Below are positions 8,323 to 16,760 of a DNA stretch of 64,000 bases, one piece after another (the stretch's first letter is position 1; each line of letters starts with the position of its first letter). The position numbers and the translations under genes are program-made. The notes beneath the pieces were generated by a model. The model had not been told where the DNA came from and ran no database searches. It saw only the letters and a program-made list of their open reading frames with translations. The stretch covers positions 3,100,001 to 3,164,000 of the forward strand of contig NZ_RKHK01000001.1 of assembly GCF_003752405.1 (NCBI RefSeq). Direction: 5' to 3'. Source of the DNA: Bogoriella caseilytica. Its GTDB lineage: Bacteria; Actinomycetota; Actinomycetes; Actinomycetales; Actinomycetaceae.

Positions 8323-8461
8323 CGTGCTCCGGGGTCGGTGAGAGTCCGAACCGGCGGTGATAGTCCGCGAGCCTGAACCAGGTGCCTTCGGCACCACCGG
8401 TGAGGGTTGACCTGGTGAAATTCCGGGACCGACGGTGAAAGTCCGGATGGGAGGATGCACG
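8323..8461 (+). promoter_or_regulatory. FMN riboswitch (RFN element)
   Basis: Matches the conserved RFN blocks in order: GGGGTCGGTGAGAGTCCGAA, CCGGCGGTGATAGTCCGCGA, a variable hairpin (CAGGTGCC TTCG GGCACC type), CCTGGTGAAATTCCGGGACC and GACGGTGAAAGTCCGGATGG. It is closed by a P1 stem CGTGC/GCACG. FMN binding represses the downstream genes in known RFN elements, so ribX-ribY should be repressed when flavin is plentiful. It lies about 105 nt upstream of the permease start. Confidence 0.97.
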
Positions 8462-8515
8462 AGGCGGGTTCGCCCGTCTGCGCTCGGTCGCACGTTGGCG
8501 CACCCTCGGGTGCTT

Positions 8516-8540
8516 GACGGCGCGGCCGCCTCGCGCCGTC
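8516..8540 (+). terminator. Expression-platform hairpin of the FMN riboswitch
   Basis: A 9-bp perfect stem (GACGGCGCG / CGCGCCGTC) with a 7-nt loop lies between the aptamer and the GGAAGGA ribosome binding site of the permease gene. It could be an intrinsic terminator or part of a switch that hides the translation start. There is no U-tract, so the mechanism is open. Confidence 0.55.
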
Positions 8541-8568
8541 CCCGGTCCACGCTGGATCGGAAGGACGC

Positions 8569-9366
8569 ATGACCGCCACGCTGACGCGCGCCGCCCGGGA
8601 TCGACGCCCGCGCACCTTGCTGCGCGCCTTCGCGCCCGTGTTGCTCGGCGCCGTCGCCCTGGCGCTGTGGGAGTCCGTCGCCCGTTCTGGCGCCGTTCCT
8701 GCGCTCTTCCTGCCCGCACCCTCCGAGGTCGCCGTCCGCCTGAGTGAGGATGCCGGGGGGCTGCTGTGGTCCTACACCTGGCCGACCGCCTTGCGCGCGG
8801 TGGCAGGGTGCCTGGCCGGTGCCGCGCTCGCGCTGCCCCTGGGCTATCTCGTGTATCGCAGTCGCACCGCCGCCGTGGCACTGGGGCCCTACATCGCCGC
8901 CTCGCAGGCGCTCCCGGCGGTCGCACTCGCGCCGCTGCTCGTGCTCTGGCTGAACCGCGGTTCCCTGCCCATCGTGGTGCTCTGCGCCCTGATGGTCTTC
9001 TTCCCCATCCTCATGACCTGGGTGCTCGGCCTGCGCGGCCTGGACCCAGATGTGCTGGACGCCGCCCGCCTCGACGGCGCCTCCGGCGCGGCCTTCCTGC
9101 TGCGCGTGGAGATCCCCTTGGCCCTCCCCGCCCTGCTCACCGGCCTGCGGACGGGGTTCACGCTGTCCATCACCGGTGCGGTGGTGGGGGAGTTCGTGAT
9201 GGGGGGCCGCGGCCTGGGCTCCCTCATCGCCGCCCGCTCGCGCTCGGGCGACACCGAAGGGCTCTTCACCGTCCTGGTGGTGCTCTGCCTGCTGGCCACC
9301 GCCGTCTACATCGTTCTGGGTGCCGCGGAGCGGCGCTCTCGTCACTACCTCGGAGAGAACTCATGA
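8569..9366 (+). CDS. ribX: Riboflavin ABC transporter permease RibX
   Basis: 265-aa permease of the binding-protein-dependent type with six helices. The EAA-type loop is DPDVLDAARLDGASGAAFLL. It is preceded by an FMN riboswitch and followed with a 4-bp ATGA overlap by an NMT1/THI5-like binding lipoprotein. Riboswitch plus permease plus this SBP class is the published RibXY arrangement for riboflavin uptake. As in other RibXY loci no ATPase is encoded beside it; the divergent operon has one. ATG at 8569 with GGAAGGA six bases upstream. Confidence 0.9.
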   Translation: MTATLTRAARDRRPRTLLRAFAPVLLGAVALALWESVARSGAVPALFLPAPSEVAVRLSEDAGGLLWSYTWPTALRAVAGCLAGAALALPLGYLVYRSRTAAVALGPYIAASQALPAVALAPLLVLWLNRGSLPIVVLCALMVFFPILMTWVLGLRGLDPDVLDAARLDGASGAAFLLRVEIPLALPALLTGLRTGFTLSITGAVVGEFVMGGRGLGSLIAARSRSGDTEGLFTVLVVLCLLATAVYIVLGAAERRSRHYLGENS

Positions 9367-10472
9367 CACGCCTCCCTCTGCTCGTTGCGGCTGCCGCCCT
9401 CCCGCTCGCCACGCTGGCCGCCTGCGCCGCAGACCAGTCGCCGGGCGACCCCGAGGCCGAGCCCACTCCGGACCCCACTACGGAGGAGCACGAGACCACC
9501 GGTGACGAGCCCACCGACGACGCCCCGTCCGCCGACGACCTCGAGCACTCCAGCCTCACCATCGGGCTGACCTATGTGGAGGACATCCAGTTCGCACCCT
9601 TCTACGTGGCCCTGGAGCGCGGCTACTACGAGGAGGCAGGCCTGGACGTGACCCTGGAGCACCACGGCTGGGACGGCGGACTCTTTACCTCGCTGATCGC
9701 CGGCCAGGAGGACCTGGTCTACGCCGGGGGAGCGGAGGCCGCCGAGCAGCGCCTGAACTCCGCCGAGCCGCTGGTCTCCGTCGCGACCTTCTACCAGGAG
9801 CACCCGGTGGGCCTGATCGCCCTGGCCGAGAGCGGCATCGCGAGCGCTGAGGATCTCCAGGGCGCCACCATCGGGGTGCCCGGGCGTTACGGGGAGACGT
9901 GGTTCGGCCTGCTCGCCATCCTCGACGACGCCGGCCTGAGCGAGGACGACGTCACCATCGAGGAGATCGGCTTCACCCAGCAGGCCGATCTGATGGCGGG
10001 CAATGTCGACGCTGCGATGGGCTACCTGAACAACGACGCCGTGCGACTGGAGGACAACGGCTACGAGATCGCCACCATCTCCGTACCGGCCGAGTCCCTG
10101 GTTGGCGTGGGACTGATCACCCTGGAGGAGACTCTCACCGAGCAGGGCGATGCCGTCGCTGCCGCCGTGGAGGCCACCCTGCGCGGGGTGCGCGATGTCA
10201 TCGAGGACCCGGAGGCCGCGGTGGAGATCTCCGCCGGGTACGTGCCGGACCTCGACCGTGAGGACGGCCGGACCGCGGCGCTGAGCGCGCTGGAGGCCAC
10301 CGTGCCGCTCTTCGGAGAGATGGACCCGGCGGCGGACCCGGGCGACCTGGGCGCTCTCGGCCGGCAGGATCCTCACGCCTGGCAAGCCACCCTCAACCTG
10401 CTCGCCGAGCACGGCATCGCCTCCGGCGACCTGCCCGCAGAGCAGTTGTGGACCGACTCCGCGCTGCCGTGA
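9363..10472 (+). CDS. ribY: Riboflavin-binding lipoprotein RibY
   Basis: 369 aa. Signal peptide with lipobox ATLAAC (Cys21), then a ~45-residue Glu/Asp/Thr/Pro-rich linker and an NMT1/THI5-type binding domain ([44 protein letters not shown]). It captures ligand at the outer face of the membrane and delivers it to RibX. The start overlaps the ribX stop (ATGA), so both are under the FMN riboswitch. Riboflavin specificity is inferred from the riboswitch and family, not from binding residues. Confidence 0.88.
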   Translation: MTRLPLLVAAAALPLATLAACAADQSPGDPEAEPTPDPTTEEHETTGDEPTDDAPSADDLEHSSLTIGLTYVEDIQFAPFYVALERGYYEEAGLDVTLEHHGWDGGLFTSLIAGQEDLVYAGGAEAAEQRLNSAEPLVSVATFYQEHPVGLIALAESGIASAEDLQGATIGVPGRYGETWFGLLAILDDAGLSEDDVTIEEIGFTQQADLMAGNVDAAMGYLNNDAVRLEDNGYEIATISVPAESLVGVGLITLEETLTEQGDAVAAAVEATLRGVRDVIEDPEAAVEISAGYVPDLDREDGRTAALSALEATVPLFGEMDPAADPGDLGALGRQDPHAWQATLNLLAEHGIASGDLPAEQLWTDSALP

Positions 10473-10489
10473 GCGATAGGCTCCCGGGC

Positions 10490-10753
10490 GTGAAGTCCTT
10501 CGAGGAACTGTTCTCCGAGCTGCAGCACAAGGCCGCCACCCGACCAGAGGGCTCCGGCACCGTGGCCCAGCTCGACTCCGGCGTGCATACCATCGGCAAG
10601 AAGATCGTGGAAGAGGCCGCCGAGGTCTGGATGGCCTGCGAGTACGAGTCCGAGGCCGAGGCGGCCGAGGAGATCTCCCAGCTGCTCTACCACCTGCAGG
10701 TCATGATGGTGGCCAAGGGCCTGAGCCTGGACGATGTCTACCGACATCTGTGA
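10490..10753 (+). CDS. hisE: Phosphoribosyl-ATP pyrophosphatase
   Basis: 87 aa when started at GTG 10490, the usual length for actinobacterial HisE. It converts PR-ATP to PR-AMP in the second step of histidine synthesis. The MazG-like helical motif [20 protein letters not shown] supplies the acidic metal ligands. The in-frame ATG at 10448 would add 14 residues unlike HisE and overlap ribY. It is followed by hisG, the usual pairing in this phylum. Confidence 0.95.
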   Translation: MKSFEELFSELQHKAATRPEGSGTVAQLDSGVHTIGKKIVEEAAEVWMACEYESEAEAAEEISQLLYHLQVMMVAKGLSLDDVYRHL

Positions 10754-10820
10754 GCCCAGTGACCCGCCGTCGACCGCCCCATCCTCCCGTCCCGCCCCAG
10801 ATCTAGACCCGGAGCCGCAA

Positions 10821-11660
10821 GTGCTGCGCATTGCCGTGCCCAACAAGGGCTCACTGTCCGAACCCGCCGCCGAGATGCTCGCCGAGGCCGGCTACCGGCG
10901 CCGGCGCGGACGTGAACTCGTCCTGCCCGACCCGGACAACGGCGTCGAGTTCTTCTTCCTCCGCCCGCGCGACATCGCCGTCTATGTCGGCGAGGGCACC
11001 GTGGACGCCGGTATCACCGGCCGTGACCTGTTGCTGGACTCCGGGGTGGAGGCCACTGAACATCGCGCCCTGGGCTTTGCCCGCTCCACCTTCCGCTTCG
11101 CCGCACCGGCCGGGACCATGGACGACGTCGCGCAGATCGCCGGCAAGCGTGTGGCCACCAGCTATGACGTGCTGGTGGCGGACTACCTCCGCGAACGCGG
11201 CGTCGAGGCCAAGGTGGTCCACCTCGACGGTGCGGTGGAATCAGCCGTCCAGCTCGGCATCGCCGATGTCGTGGCCGACGTGGTCGAGACCGGGTCCACC
11301 CTGCGCTCCGCCGGCCTGGAGGTCTTCGGTGAACCGCTGTTGCAGTCCGAGGCGGTGCTGATCCGTTCGAAGAAGGCGACGCAGAACGAGCTATCGGTGC
11401 TGGATCGCCGCCTGCAGGGCGTGCTGGTGGCCCGTTCCTACGTGCTCATCGACTATGACGTCTCCGCCGAGAAGCTCGAGGACGCGGTGCGGGTGACGCC
11501 GGGATTCGAGTCGCCCACCGTCTCGCCGCTGCACAACGGCGCCTCCTACGCGGTGCGGGCCATGGTGGCCAAGGACGCCGCCAACCGGGTGATGGACGAG
11601 CTCTATGAGGCCGGCGCCCGCGCCATCCTGGTCACCTCCATCCACGCCTGCCGCATCTAG
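10821..11660 (+). CDS. hisG: ATP phosphoribosyltransferase (long form)
   Basis: Catalyses the first, feedback-controlled step of histidine synthesis. The protein starts [19 protein letters not shown] and contains [19 protein letters not shown], a ligand-binding loop ([20 protein letters not shown]) and the C-terminal regulatory ACT-like domain ([12 protein letters not shown]) that marks the long form. The GTG at 10821 gives 279 aa, colinear with other HisG proteins, with GGAG just upstream. The ATG at 10734, overlapping hisE, would add 29 Pro/Ser-rich residues and is less likely. Confidence 0.95.
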   Translation: MLRIAVPNKGSLSEPAAEMLAEAGYRRRRGRELVLPDPDNGVEFFFLRPRDIAVYVGEGTVDAGITGRDLLLDSGVEATEHRALGFARSTFRFAAPAGTMDDVAQIAGKRVATSYDVLVADYLRERGVEAKVVHLDGAVESAVQLGIADVVADVVETGSTLRSAGLEVFGEPLLQSEAVLIRSKKATQNELSVLDRRLQGVLVARSYVLIDYDVSAEKLEDAVRVTPGFESPTVSPLHNGASYAVRAMVAKDAANRVMDELYEAGARAILVTSIHACRI

Positions 11661-11665
11661 CCGCC

Positions 11666-12127
11666 ATGCGCCAGCTGCCCGCCGAGCTCCTCGCCCCCTT
11701 CCGCCCCCGCGCGGCACGGTGGGTGGCCGGGGTGCTGATCGCGCTCACCGTGGGTGGCGCCCTCGCCGTCATCGTCCTGATGCCGGGCGTCTCCGAAGGG
11801 GATTTCGGCCTGGTCGATCAGCTGTTCACGGCAGCCTTGGCAGGCGGGATCTGCTGGTTCATCTACCGGCAGGGTTCGGTCTCGGCTCGCCCCACTGCCT
11901 CCGGCCTGGCGGTCCGCAACCTCATCCACTCGCGGACCCTGGACTGGGCAGAGATCCTCGGCGTGAACTTCGGCTCCGGTGATCCGTGGGTGCGCCTCGA
12001 TCTCATCGACGGCGAGACTCTCGCGGTGATGGCGATCCAGAGCGCCGACGGCGAGCACGGCAAGCGCGAGGCCTCCCGGCTGGCCACGCTCGTCAAGCTG
12101 TACGAGACGAACGATGAGCAGCGATAG
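11666..12127 (+). CDS. PH-like domain membrane protein
   Basis: 153 aa. Two membrane helices (about residues 18-38 and 50-66) are followed by a small beta domain of the bacterial PH type (SGLAVRNLIHSRTLDWAEIL; DPWVRLDLIDGETLAVMAI). Proteins of this form commonly follow hisG in Micrococcales; their function is unknown. It starts five bases after the hisG stop. Confidence 0.8.
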   Translation: MRQLPAELLAPFRPRAARWVAGVLIALTVGGALAVIVLMPGVSEGDFGLVDQLFTAALAGGICWFIYRQGSVSARPTASGLAVRNLIHSRTLDWAEILGVNFGSGDPWVRLDLIDGETLAVMAIQSADGEHGKREASRLATLVKLYETNDEQR

Positions 12128-12130
12128 CGT

Positions 12131-13201
12131 GTGAGCATGACAGCGCGCGTGGACCCGGCCGAGCGGCTGCTCGACCTAGTCATCGCCCTGGCCAACACCC
12201 GGCGGTGGATGACCAAGGCCGAGATTCGCGAGAAGGTCGCCGGCTACGGCGATTCCGCGAGCCCGGAAGCCTTCGAGCGGCTCTTCGAACGCGACAAGGA
12301 GACGCTCCGGCGCCTCGGCGTGCCACTGACCACCTCCACCCATGCCGTGCACGGCGACGACATCGGCTACCGCGTGGCGACCGGTGGCTACGCCCTGCCC
12401 TCGGTCGAACTCGACCCCGCCGAGATCGGCGTGCTCTCCCTGGCGGCACAGGTGTGGGAGGACGCCGCGCTCGGGGCCGCCGCCCGCCGGGGCCTGACCA
12501 AGCTGCGCGCCGTGGCCGAGTCCTCCGCCGCAGAGGACCTCGGTGTGGTGCTGCGTCTGGCGGGACAGGGCGGGGTCGAGACCGAGGACCGCTTCGAGGT
12601 CCTGCTCGCCGCCATCGACACCCGTCAGGCGGTGAGCTTCACCTACCGGGCCGCCAGCACCGGGGAGACCACCAAGCGACAGGTCGAACCCTGGCGCCTG
12701 ATCACCCGCGCGCACGCCTGGTACCTCATCGGTGGTGACCGCGACCGCGACGCCGCACGGGCCTTCCGCCTCTCCCGGATCAGCGGCCGCATCCGCACCG
12801 TCGGCGAACCCGGCGCCTTCACGCCCCCGGAATCGCTGGATCTGGCGGACATGTTTGCCGCTCGCAGCGGGGAGCAGGGCACTGCCCGGGTGGCGATCCT
12901 GCCCGGGCGTGCCTCGGCGCTGCGCAGCCGCAGCCAGCTGGTGCAGCCCGCCGGCGCCACCGGCGACGCCCCGTCCGGGCCACTCGCCGACCGCGACGTG
13001 CTGGAGCTTCCCTTCGAGGACGCCGAGTCCGCCGCCGCCACCATCGCCCCGTACGGACCGGCTGTACTGGTGCTCGGGCCCGAGCGGGTGCGGGAGGCCG
13101 TGCTGCGGCGGCTGCGCGCAGCTGCCGCCCTGGATCGGGACACCGCCGCCGAGTGGGCGCCGGTTGTGGCGCCCGGGGGAGAGGAGCCCGGCCATGGCTG
13201 A
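12131..13201 (+). CDS. pafB: WYL-domain transcriptional regulator PafB
   Basis: About 356 aa. N-terminal winged helix (LLDLVIALANTRRWMTKAEI), a middle WYL domain (FTYRAASTGETTKRQVEPWR; HAWYLIGGDRDR; FRLSRISG) and a C-terminal WCX extension. In mycobacteria PafB and PafC form a heterodimer that activates RecA-independent DNA-damage genes. The gene overlaps pafC by 8 bp, as expected for an obligate pair. The start is GTG 12131 or ATG 12137. Confidence 0.93.
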   Translation: MSMTARVDPAERLLDLVIALANTRRWMTKAEIREKVAGYGDSASPEAFERLFERDKETLRRLGVPLTTSTHAVHGDDIGYRVATGGYALPSVELDPAEIGVLSLAAQVWEDAALGAAARRGLTKLRAVAESSAAEDLGVVLRLAGQGGVETEDRFEVLLAAIDTRQAVSFTYRAASTGETTKRQVEPWRLITRAHAWYLIGGDRDRDAARAFRLSRISGRIRTVGEPGAFTPPESLDLADMFAARSGEQGTARVAILPGRASALRSRSQLVQPAGATGDAPSGPLADRDVLELPFEDAESAAATIAPYGPAVLVLGPERVREAVLRRLRAAAALDRDTAAEWAPVVAPGGEEPGHG

Positions 13202-14195
13202 ACGCACGCCCGAGAGGCTGACCCGTCTGCTCGCCCTGGTGGCCTACCTGGCGGAACACCCCGAGGGGGTGCCGGTGGCGCAGGCCGCGGCGCACTTCGA
13301 GGTGGCGGAGAGCCAGCTTCTTGCGGACATCAACCTGCTCTGGGTCTCCGGCACCCCGGGTTACCTTCCGCACGACCTCATCGACTTTCACGCCGATGCC
13401 CTCGACCATGGCGTCATCCGGTTGCTGGAGGCGCGCGGGATGGACCGGCCACTGCGCCTAGCTCCGGGCGAGGCAGTGGCGCTGATCGTCGCTTTACGGC
13501 GATTGCGCGAATCCGCCGGAGAAGCGGCGCCGGGGGCCCTGGACTCCGCACTGGCCAAGCTGATCGGTGCCGCGGGTGAGAGCGCCACGGCCGCCGAGGC
13601 CGTGACTGTCGTGGCGCGGGATTCCGATCCCGCCTTGCAGGAACGCGAGCAGTCGGTCCGCGAGGCGCTGCGCCTCAAGCACCGGGTCTGGCTGCGCTAC
13701 GTCTCGGCCGGTGATGCGGTCACCGAACGCACCGTTGACCCGGTGATGCTGCACGACGACGGCGGTGTTCCGGTGCTGCGCGGCTGGTGCCACCGGGCCC
13801 GCGGCGCGCGAAGCTTCCGCCTCGACCGCATCCTCGCCCTGGAGATCCTCGACGAGGAGGCCGCTGCGCACCCGGACCTCACGCCATCCGAGCAGGGCAG
13901 CGGGCCGGGAGAGAGCCCTGATGCGCTGCGTGCCACGATCCATCTGGCCTCGGCGGCCCGGTGGGTGGCGGAGAAAGTGCCGGCGGAGAAGGTCACCGAC
14001 GGCCCGGAGGGCTCTTTCTTCCTGACCGTGCGCATCGGCGATCGCGCCTGGGCCACGAACCTGCTGCTCTCGCTGGGCGAGCACGTTCTCGGGGTCACGC
14101 CGGCCGAGGTGGGGCGCGACGTCGCCTCCCGCGCACGGGCCGCACTCGCCGAGTACGAGCAGCTCGGCCATCCCTTCGACACTTCCGCGCCGTAA
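13194..14195 (+). CDS. pafC: WYL-domain transcriptional regulator PafC
   Basis: 333 aa, partner of PafB. N-terminal HTH (LTRLLALVAYLAEHPEGVPV), WYL domain (LKHRVWLRYVSAGDAVTERT; RGWCHRARGARSFRLDRIL) and a C-terminal WCX-like domain ending ARAALAEYEQL. ATG 13194 lies inside the end of pafB, implying translational coupling. Its place directly before tatA/tatC matches the conserved actinobacterial order. The pup-proteasome genes that usually lie upstream of pafBC are not in this window; hisG and riboflavin genes are there instead. Confidence 0.93.
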   Translation: MAERTPERLTRLLALVAYLAEHPEGVPVAQAAAHFEVAESQLLADINLLWVSGTPGYLPHDLIDFHADALDHGVIRLLEARGMDRPLRLAPGEAVALIVALRRLRESAGEAAPGALDSALAKLIGAAGESATAAEAVTVVARDSDPALQEREQSVREALRLKHRVWLRYVSAGDAVTERTVDPVMLHDDGGVPVLRGWCHRARGARSFRLDRILALEILDEEAAAHPDLTPSEQGSGPGESPDALRATIHLASAARWVAEKVPAEKVTDGPEGSFFLTVRIGDRAWATNLLLSLGEHVLGVTPAEVGRDVASRARAALAEYEQLGHPFDTSAP

Positions 14196-14205
14196 GGTAG
14201 CAAGC

Positions 14206-14526
14206 ATGTGGTGGATCATCTGGACGGCGCTCGTGCTCGGCGCGCTCGCGCTGCTCGCCTGGCTGGGCTGGCGGGTGTGGATGAAGGCCAAGGCGCTGGC
14301 GGCCGCAGCGCGGGAGGCCTCCGAGCTCGCTGCGCGCATCGATGAGGCCGCGCTGGCAGAGGGCATCGGGGGCATCGATCACCGCCCGGGTCCGCTCGGC
14401 GAGCCCGAGACCCTTGAGGTCGCCGTCGCCACCCGCGAGCGGATCGCCGAGGAGCGCGAGTTCGCCCGCCGGCGCCGCCTGGACCGCGCAGTGACGCGCT
14501 GGCGCGACGCCAAGATCATCTCCTGA
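14206..14526 (+). CDS. Small single-pass membrane protein, hypothetical
   Basis: 106 aa. An N-terminal Trp-rich membrane helix (IIWTALVLGALALLAWLGW) is followed by a long charged, probably coiled-coil cytoplasmic tail rich in Ala/Glu/Arg (EEREFARRRRLDRAVTRWRD). Small proteins of this shape often sit between pafC and tatA in actinobacteria. The function is not known. ATG 14206 is close behind pafC. Confidence 0.75.
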   Translation: MWWIIWTALVLGALALLAWLGWRVWMKAKALAAAAREASELAARIDEAALAEGIGGIDHRPGPLGEPETLEVAVATRERIAEEREFARRRRLDRAVTRWRDAKIIS

Positions 14527-14627
14527 GACCCGGTACGGTCGGCGCTTCTGCCCTGCCAGGCGCAGAGGTGGAGTAGCCTGGTGGAGCAACCAGCCACAAT
14601 GGCTCCGACCGAAGGTGTGTGACCTCA

Positions 14628-14894
14628 ATGGGGAATCTCAGCCCGATGCACCTGCTCATCCTGGTGCTCATCATCGTGCTGATCTTCGGCGCTTCTCGAC
14701 TGCCGAAGGTGGCATCCAGCGTCGGACAGTCGCTCAAGGTCTTCAAGAAGGAAGTCCGCGAGCTGCGCGAGGACGACGAGGACGACGTGAATCGCACGCC
14801 GGGCACTGGCGCCCCGCAGCACCACACGCCGTCGAGCACCGACCGGGTAGACACGACTCCAGACTCGGCCAGTCACCCGCCCAAGACCTCCTAG
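14628..14894 (+). CDS. tatA: Sec-independent translocase subunit TatA
   Basis: 88 aa from ATG 14628. One membrane helix (LLILVLIIVLIFGASRLP) with the FGxxxLP hinge, an amphipathic helix (ASSVGQSLKVFKKEVRELRE) and a disordered acidic/polar tail. It forms the size-fitting pore of the twin-arginine pathway with TatC, encoded next. GAAGG at 14611-14615 is better spaced for this ATG than for the GTG at 14619. Confidence 0.95.
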   Translation: MGNLSPMHLLILVLIIVLIFGASRLPKVASSVGQSLKVFKKEVRELREDDEDDVNRTPGTGAPQHHTPSSTDRVDTTPDSASHPPKTS

Positions 14895-14897
14895 GGC

Positions 14898-15788
14898 GTG
14901 GCGCGCACGTCGTCGTCCCGCCGCCGCGATGCGGAGGGGCGGATGCCCCTGGGCGCCCATTTGCGGGAACTCCGCAAGCGCATGGTCCTCATCTTCATCG
15001 GTGTGGCCCTCGGCACCGTGGGCGGATGGTTCCTCTTCGATCCGTTGTACGACCAGATGACCGCCCCGCTTGACGACATCGGGAGCATCACGATCACTCG
15101 GGTGGGTCAGGGTTTCAACCTGCGCCTGATGGTCTCCGCGCTCCTCGGGGTCTTCCTGACCACGCCGTGGTGGTTCGGACAGATCTGGGCCTTCATCGCC
15201 CCCGGCTTGAAGCGCAAGGAGAAGCTTTACTCGGCGGCCTTCATCGCCGCCGGCTCGATCCTCTTCGTGGGCGGCGGCATGCTGGCCTGGTGGATTCTGC
15301 CGCGCGCCATCCGCATCCTCCTGGGCTTCGCACCGGAGATGTCCGAGAACCTGCTAGACGCCTCGTACTACTTCTCCTTCTTCCTCAAGATCACGATCTT
15401 CTTCGGCGTGGCTTTTCTGTTGCCCCTGTTCATGGTGGGTCTGAACTTCCTCGGCATCATCTCGGCCAGCGCCATGCTTCGCGGCTGGCGGTGGGCGGTG
15501 CTGGTGTCCTTCACCTTCACCGCCATGGCGAATCCGCTCCCCGATGCGTGGTCGATGATCGTGATGGGCTCGGCGATCACCGCCCTCTTCTTCCTGGCCA
15601 TCGGCATCGCTTTCATCCGGGAGTGGATCATCGGCAAGCGCCCGCCGCCCGAGGACGAGTTCGGCCTGTCCAGCTCCGACCCTGATCCCGATGGCAGCGC
15701 CGTCGACGCCAGCACTGCGAATGCCGGCGCCGTCGACGCCAGTGCCGTCGACTCCAGCGCCCCGGACGCCGGAACGGCACGCGGGTGA
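14898..15788 (+). CDS. tatC: Sec-independent translocase subunit TatC
   Basis: 296 aa, six membrane helices. The N-terminus MPLGAHLRELRKRM is the conserved TatC cytoplasmic signature that recognises twin-arginine signals. The last ~50 residues are a low-complexity Asp/Ala/Ser repeat (units like AVDASTANAG, AVDASAVDSS) that is not part of the core fold. Start GTG 14898, three bases after the tatA stop; the stop overlaps the next gene. It exports folded proteins. Confidence 0.95.
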   Translation: MARTSSSRRRDAEGRMPLGAHLRELRKRMVLIFIGVALGTVGGWFLFDPLYDQMTAPLDDIGSITITRVGQGFNLRLMVSALLGVFLTTPWWFGQIWAFIAPGLKRKEKLYSAAFIAAGSILFVGGGMLAWWILPRAIRILLGFAPEMSENLLDASYYFSFFLKITIFFGVAFLLPLFMVGLNFLGIISASAMLRGWRWAVLVSFTFTAMANPLPDAWSMIVMGSAITALFFLAIGIAFIREWIIGKRPPPEDEFGLSSSDPDPDGSAVDASTANAGAVDASAVDSSAPDAGTARG

Positions 15789-16750
15789 GCACTCGCGCAG
15801 CGGCGCGCAAGGTCGGGGTGCTGCTCAACGGTGACTCCGGCAAGGGCCGAGGGGCGAAAATCCGCGAGCAGGTCTTCGCCGGCCTGGCCGCCGACGGTTT
15901 CGAGACGATGGATCTCTCCGGACCAGACCTGGTCACCGCCATCCGCCGGGCGCGCGCCGGGCTGGCCGAGGGGATCGAGGCCCTCATCGCCGTGGGTGGC
16001 GACGGCACGGTGCACGGGGGCGTGAACGTAGTGGCCGGCACAGGCGTGCCGCTGGGAATCATCGCCTCCGGCACCGGCAACGACCTCGCCCGGGCTCTGG
16101 ACCTGCCCCGTCATGACGTCGCCGCCTCCTTGGCGATCGTGCGCGAAGGCCTCGCTGATCGCCAGGACGGCAAGAGCGGAGTGCGCTTCGTGGACGCCGT
16201 GGGCGTCTCCGGCCCTGGCGGACCAGTGAAGTACTGGTACCTCGCCGTGCTCTCCTGCGGGCTGGATGCGGCCGTGGCGGGCCGCGCCAACCAGCTGCGC
16301 TGGCCGAGCGGCGCCGGGCGATACCTCAGGGCCGTCGGAGCCGAACTCGGCCATTTCCAGCCCTATGGCTACCGGGTCACCATGGATGGCGAGGTGTGGG
16401 AGTCCGACGGCACGCTGGTGGCGGTGGCAAACACGGGGATCTTCGGCGGCGGCATGAAGATCGCCCCCCAGGCCGTGCCGGATGACGGCATGCTCGACGT
16501 CGTCTTCGCCCCTGGTCTGTCGCGGCACCGGATCGCCGCGCTGTTCCCGCGGCTCTATACCGGGTCGCACCTGAAGCACCCCGAGGTTCATGTCCGCCGC
16601 GCACGTTCCGTGCGCATCGAGGCCATGCCCGAACTCGGGGCCCCGCCGCCGATGGCCTTCGCCGACGGCGAACCGCTACGGGACCTCCCCGTCCAGTGTG
16701 ATGTGCACCCGCTCGCGGTCGGCGTGCTCGCCCCGCGGGGCACCACGTAG
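15785..16750 (+). CDS. dagK: Diacylglycerol/lipid kinase family protein
   Basis: 321 aa. ATP-binding loop AVGGDGTVHGGVNVV with downstream GIIASGTGNDLARAL, the DAGK catalytic-domain hallmarks, and a C-terminal beta domain ending MAFADGEPL. It phosphorylates diacylglycerol (or a related lipid) for reuse in phospholipid synthesis. GTG 15785 overlaps the tatC stop (GTGA). Tat-DagK-HelY is a conserved actinobacterial order. Confidence 0.9.
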   Translation: MSTRAAARKVGVLLNGDSGKGRGAKIREQVFAGLAADGFETMDLSGPDLVTAIRRARAGLAEGIEALIAVGGDGTVHGGVNVVAGTGVPLGIIASGTGNDLARALDLPRHDVAASLAIVREGLADRQDGKSGVRFVDAVGVSGPGGPVKYWYLAVLSCGLDAAVAGRANQLRWPSGAGRYLRAVGAELGHFQPYGYRVTMDGEVWESDGTLVAVANTGIFGGGMKIAPQAVPDDGMLDVVFAPGLSRHRIAALFPRLYTGSHLKHPEVHVRRARSVRIEAMPELGAPPPMAFADGEPLRDLPVQCDVHPLAVGVLAPRGTT

Positions 16751-16760
16751 CCTTCCCTGC

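Noticed and set aside
9385-10412. Long antisense and alternate-frame openings across ribY and other high-GC genes
   Set aside because: They follow third-position GC bias of the true frame and show no family motifs.
10734-10820. Longer HisG start at ATG 10734
   Set aside because: Adds 29 Pro/Ser-rich residues not found in HisG proteins and overlaps hisE; GTG 10821 gives the canonical N-terminus with GGAG upstream.
15690-15780. Ala/Asp/Ser repeats at the TatC end as a frameshift
   Set aside because: The frame keeps normal codon bias and the tail is a plausible disordered extension; the overlap with dagK is typical.
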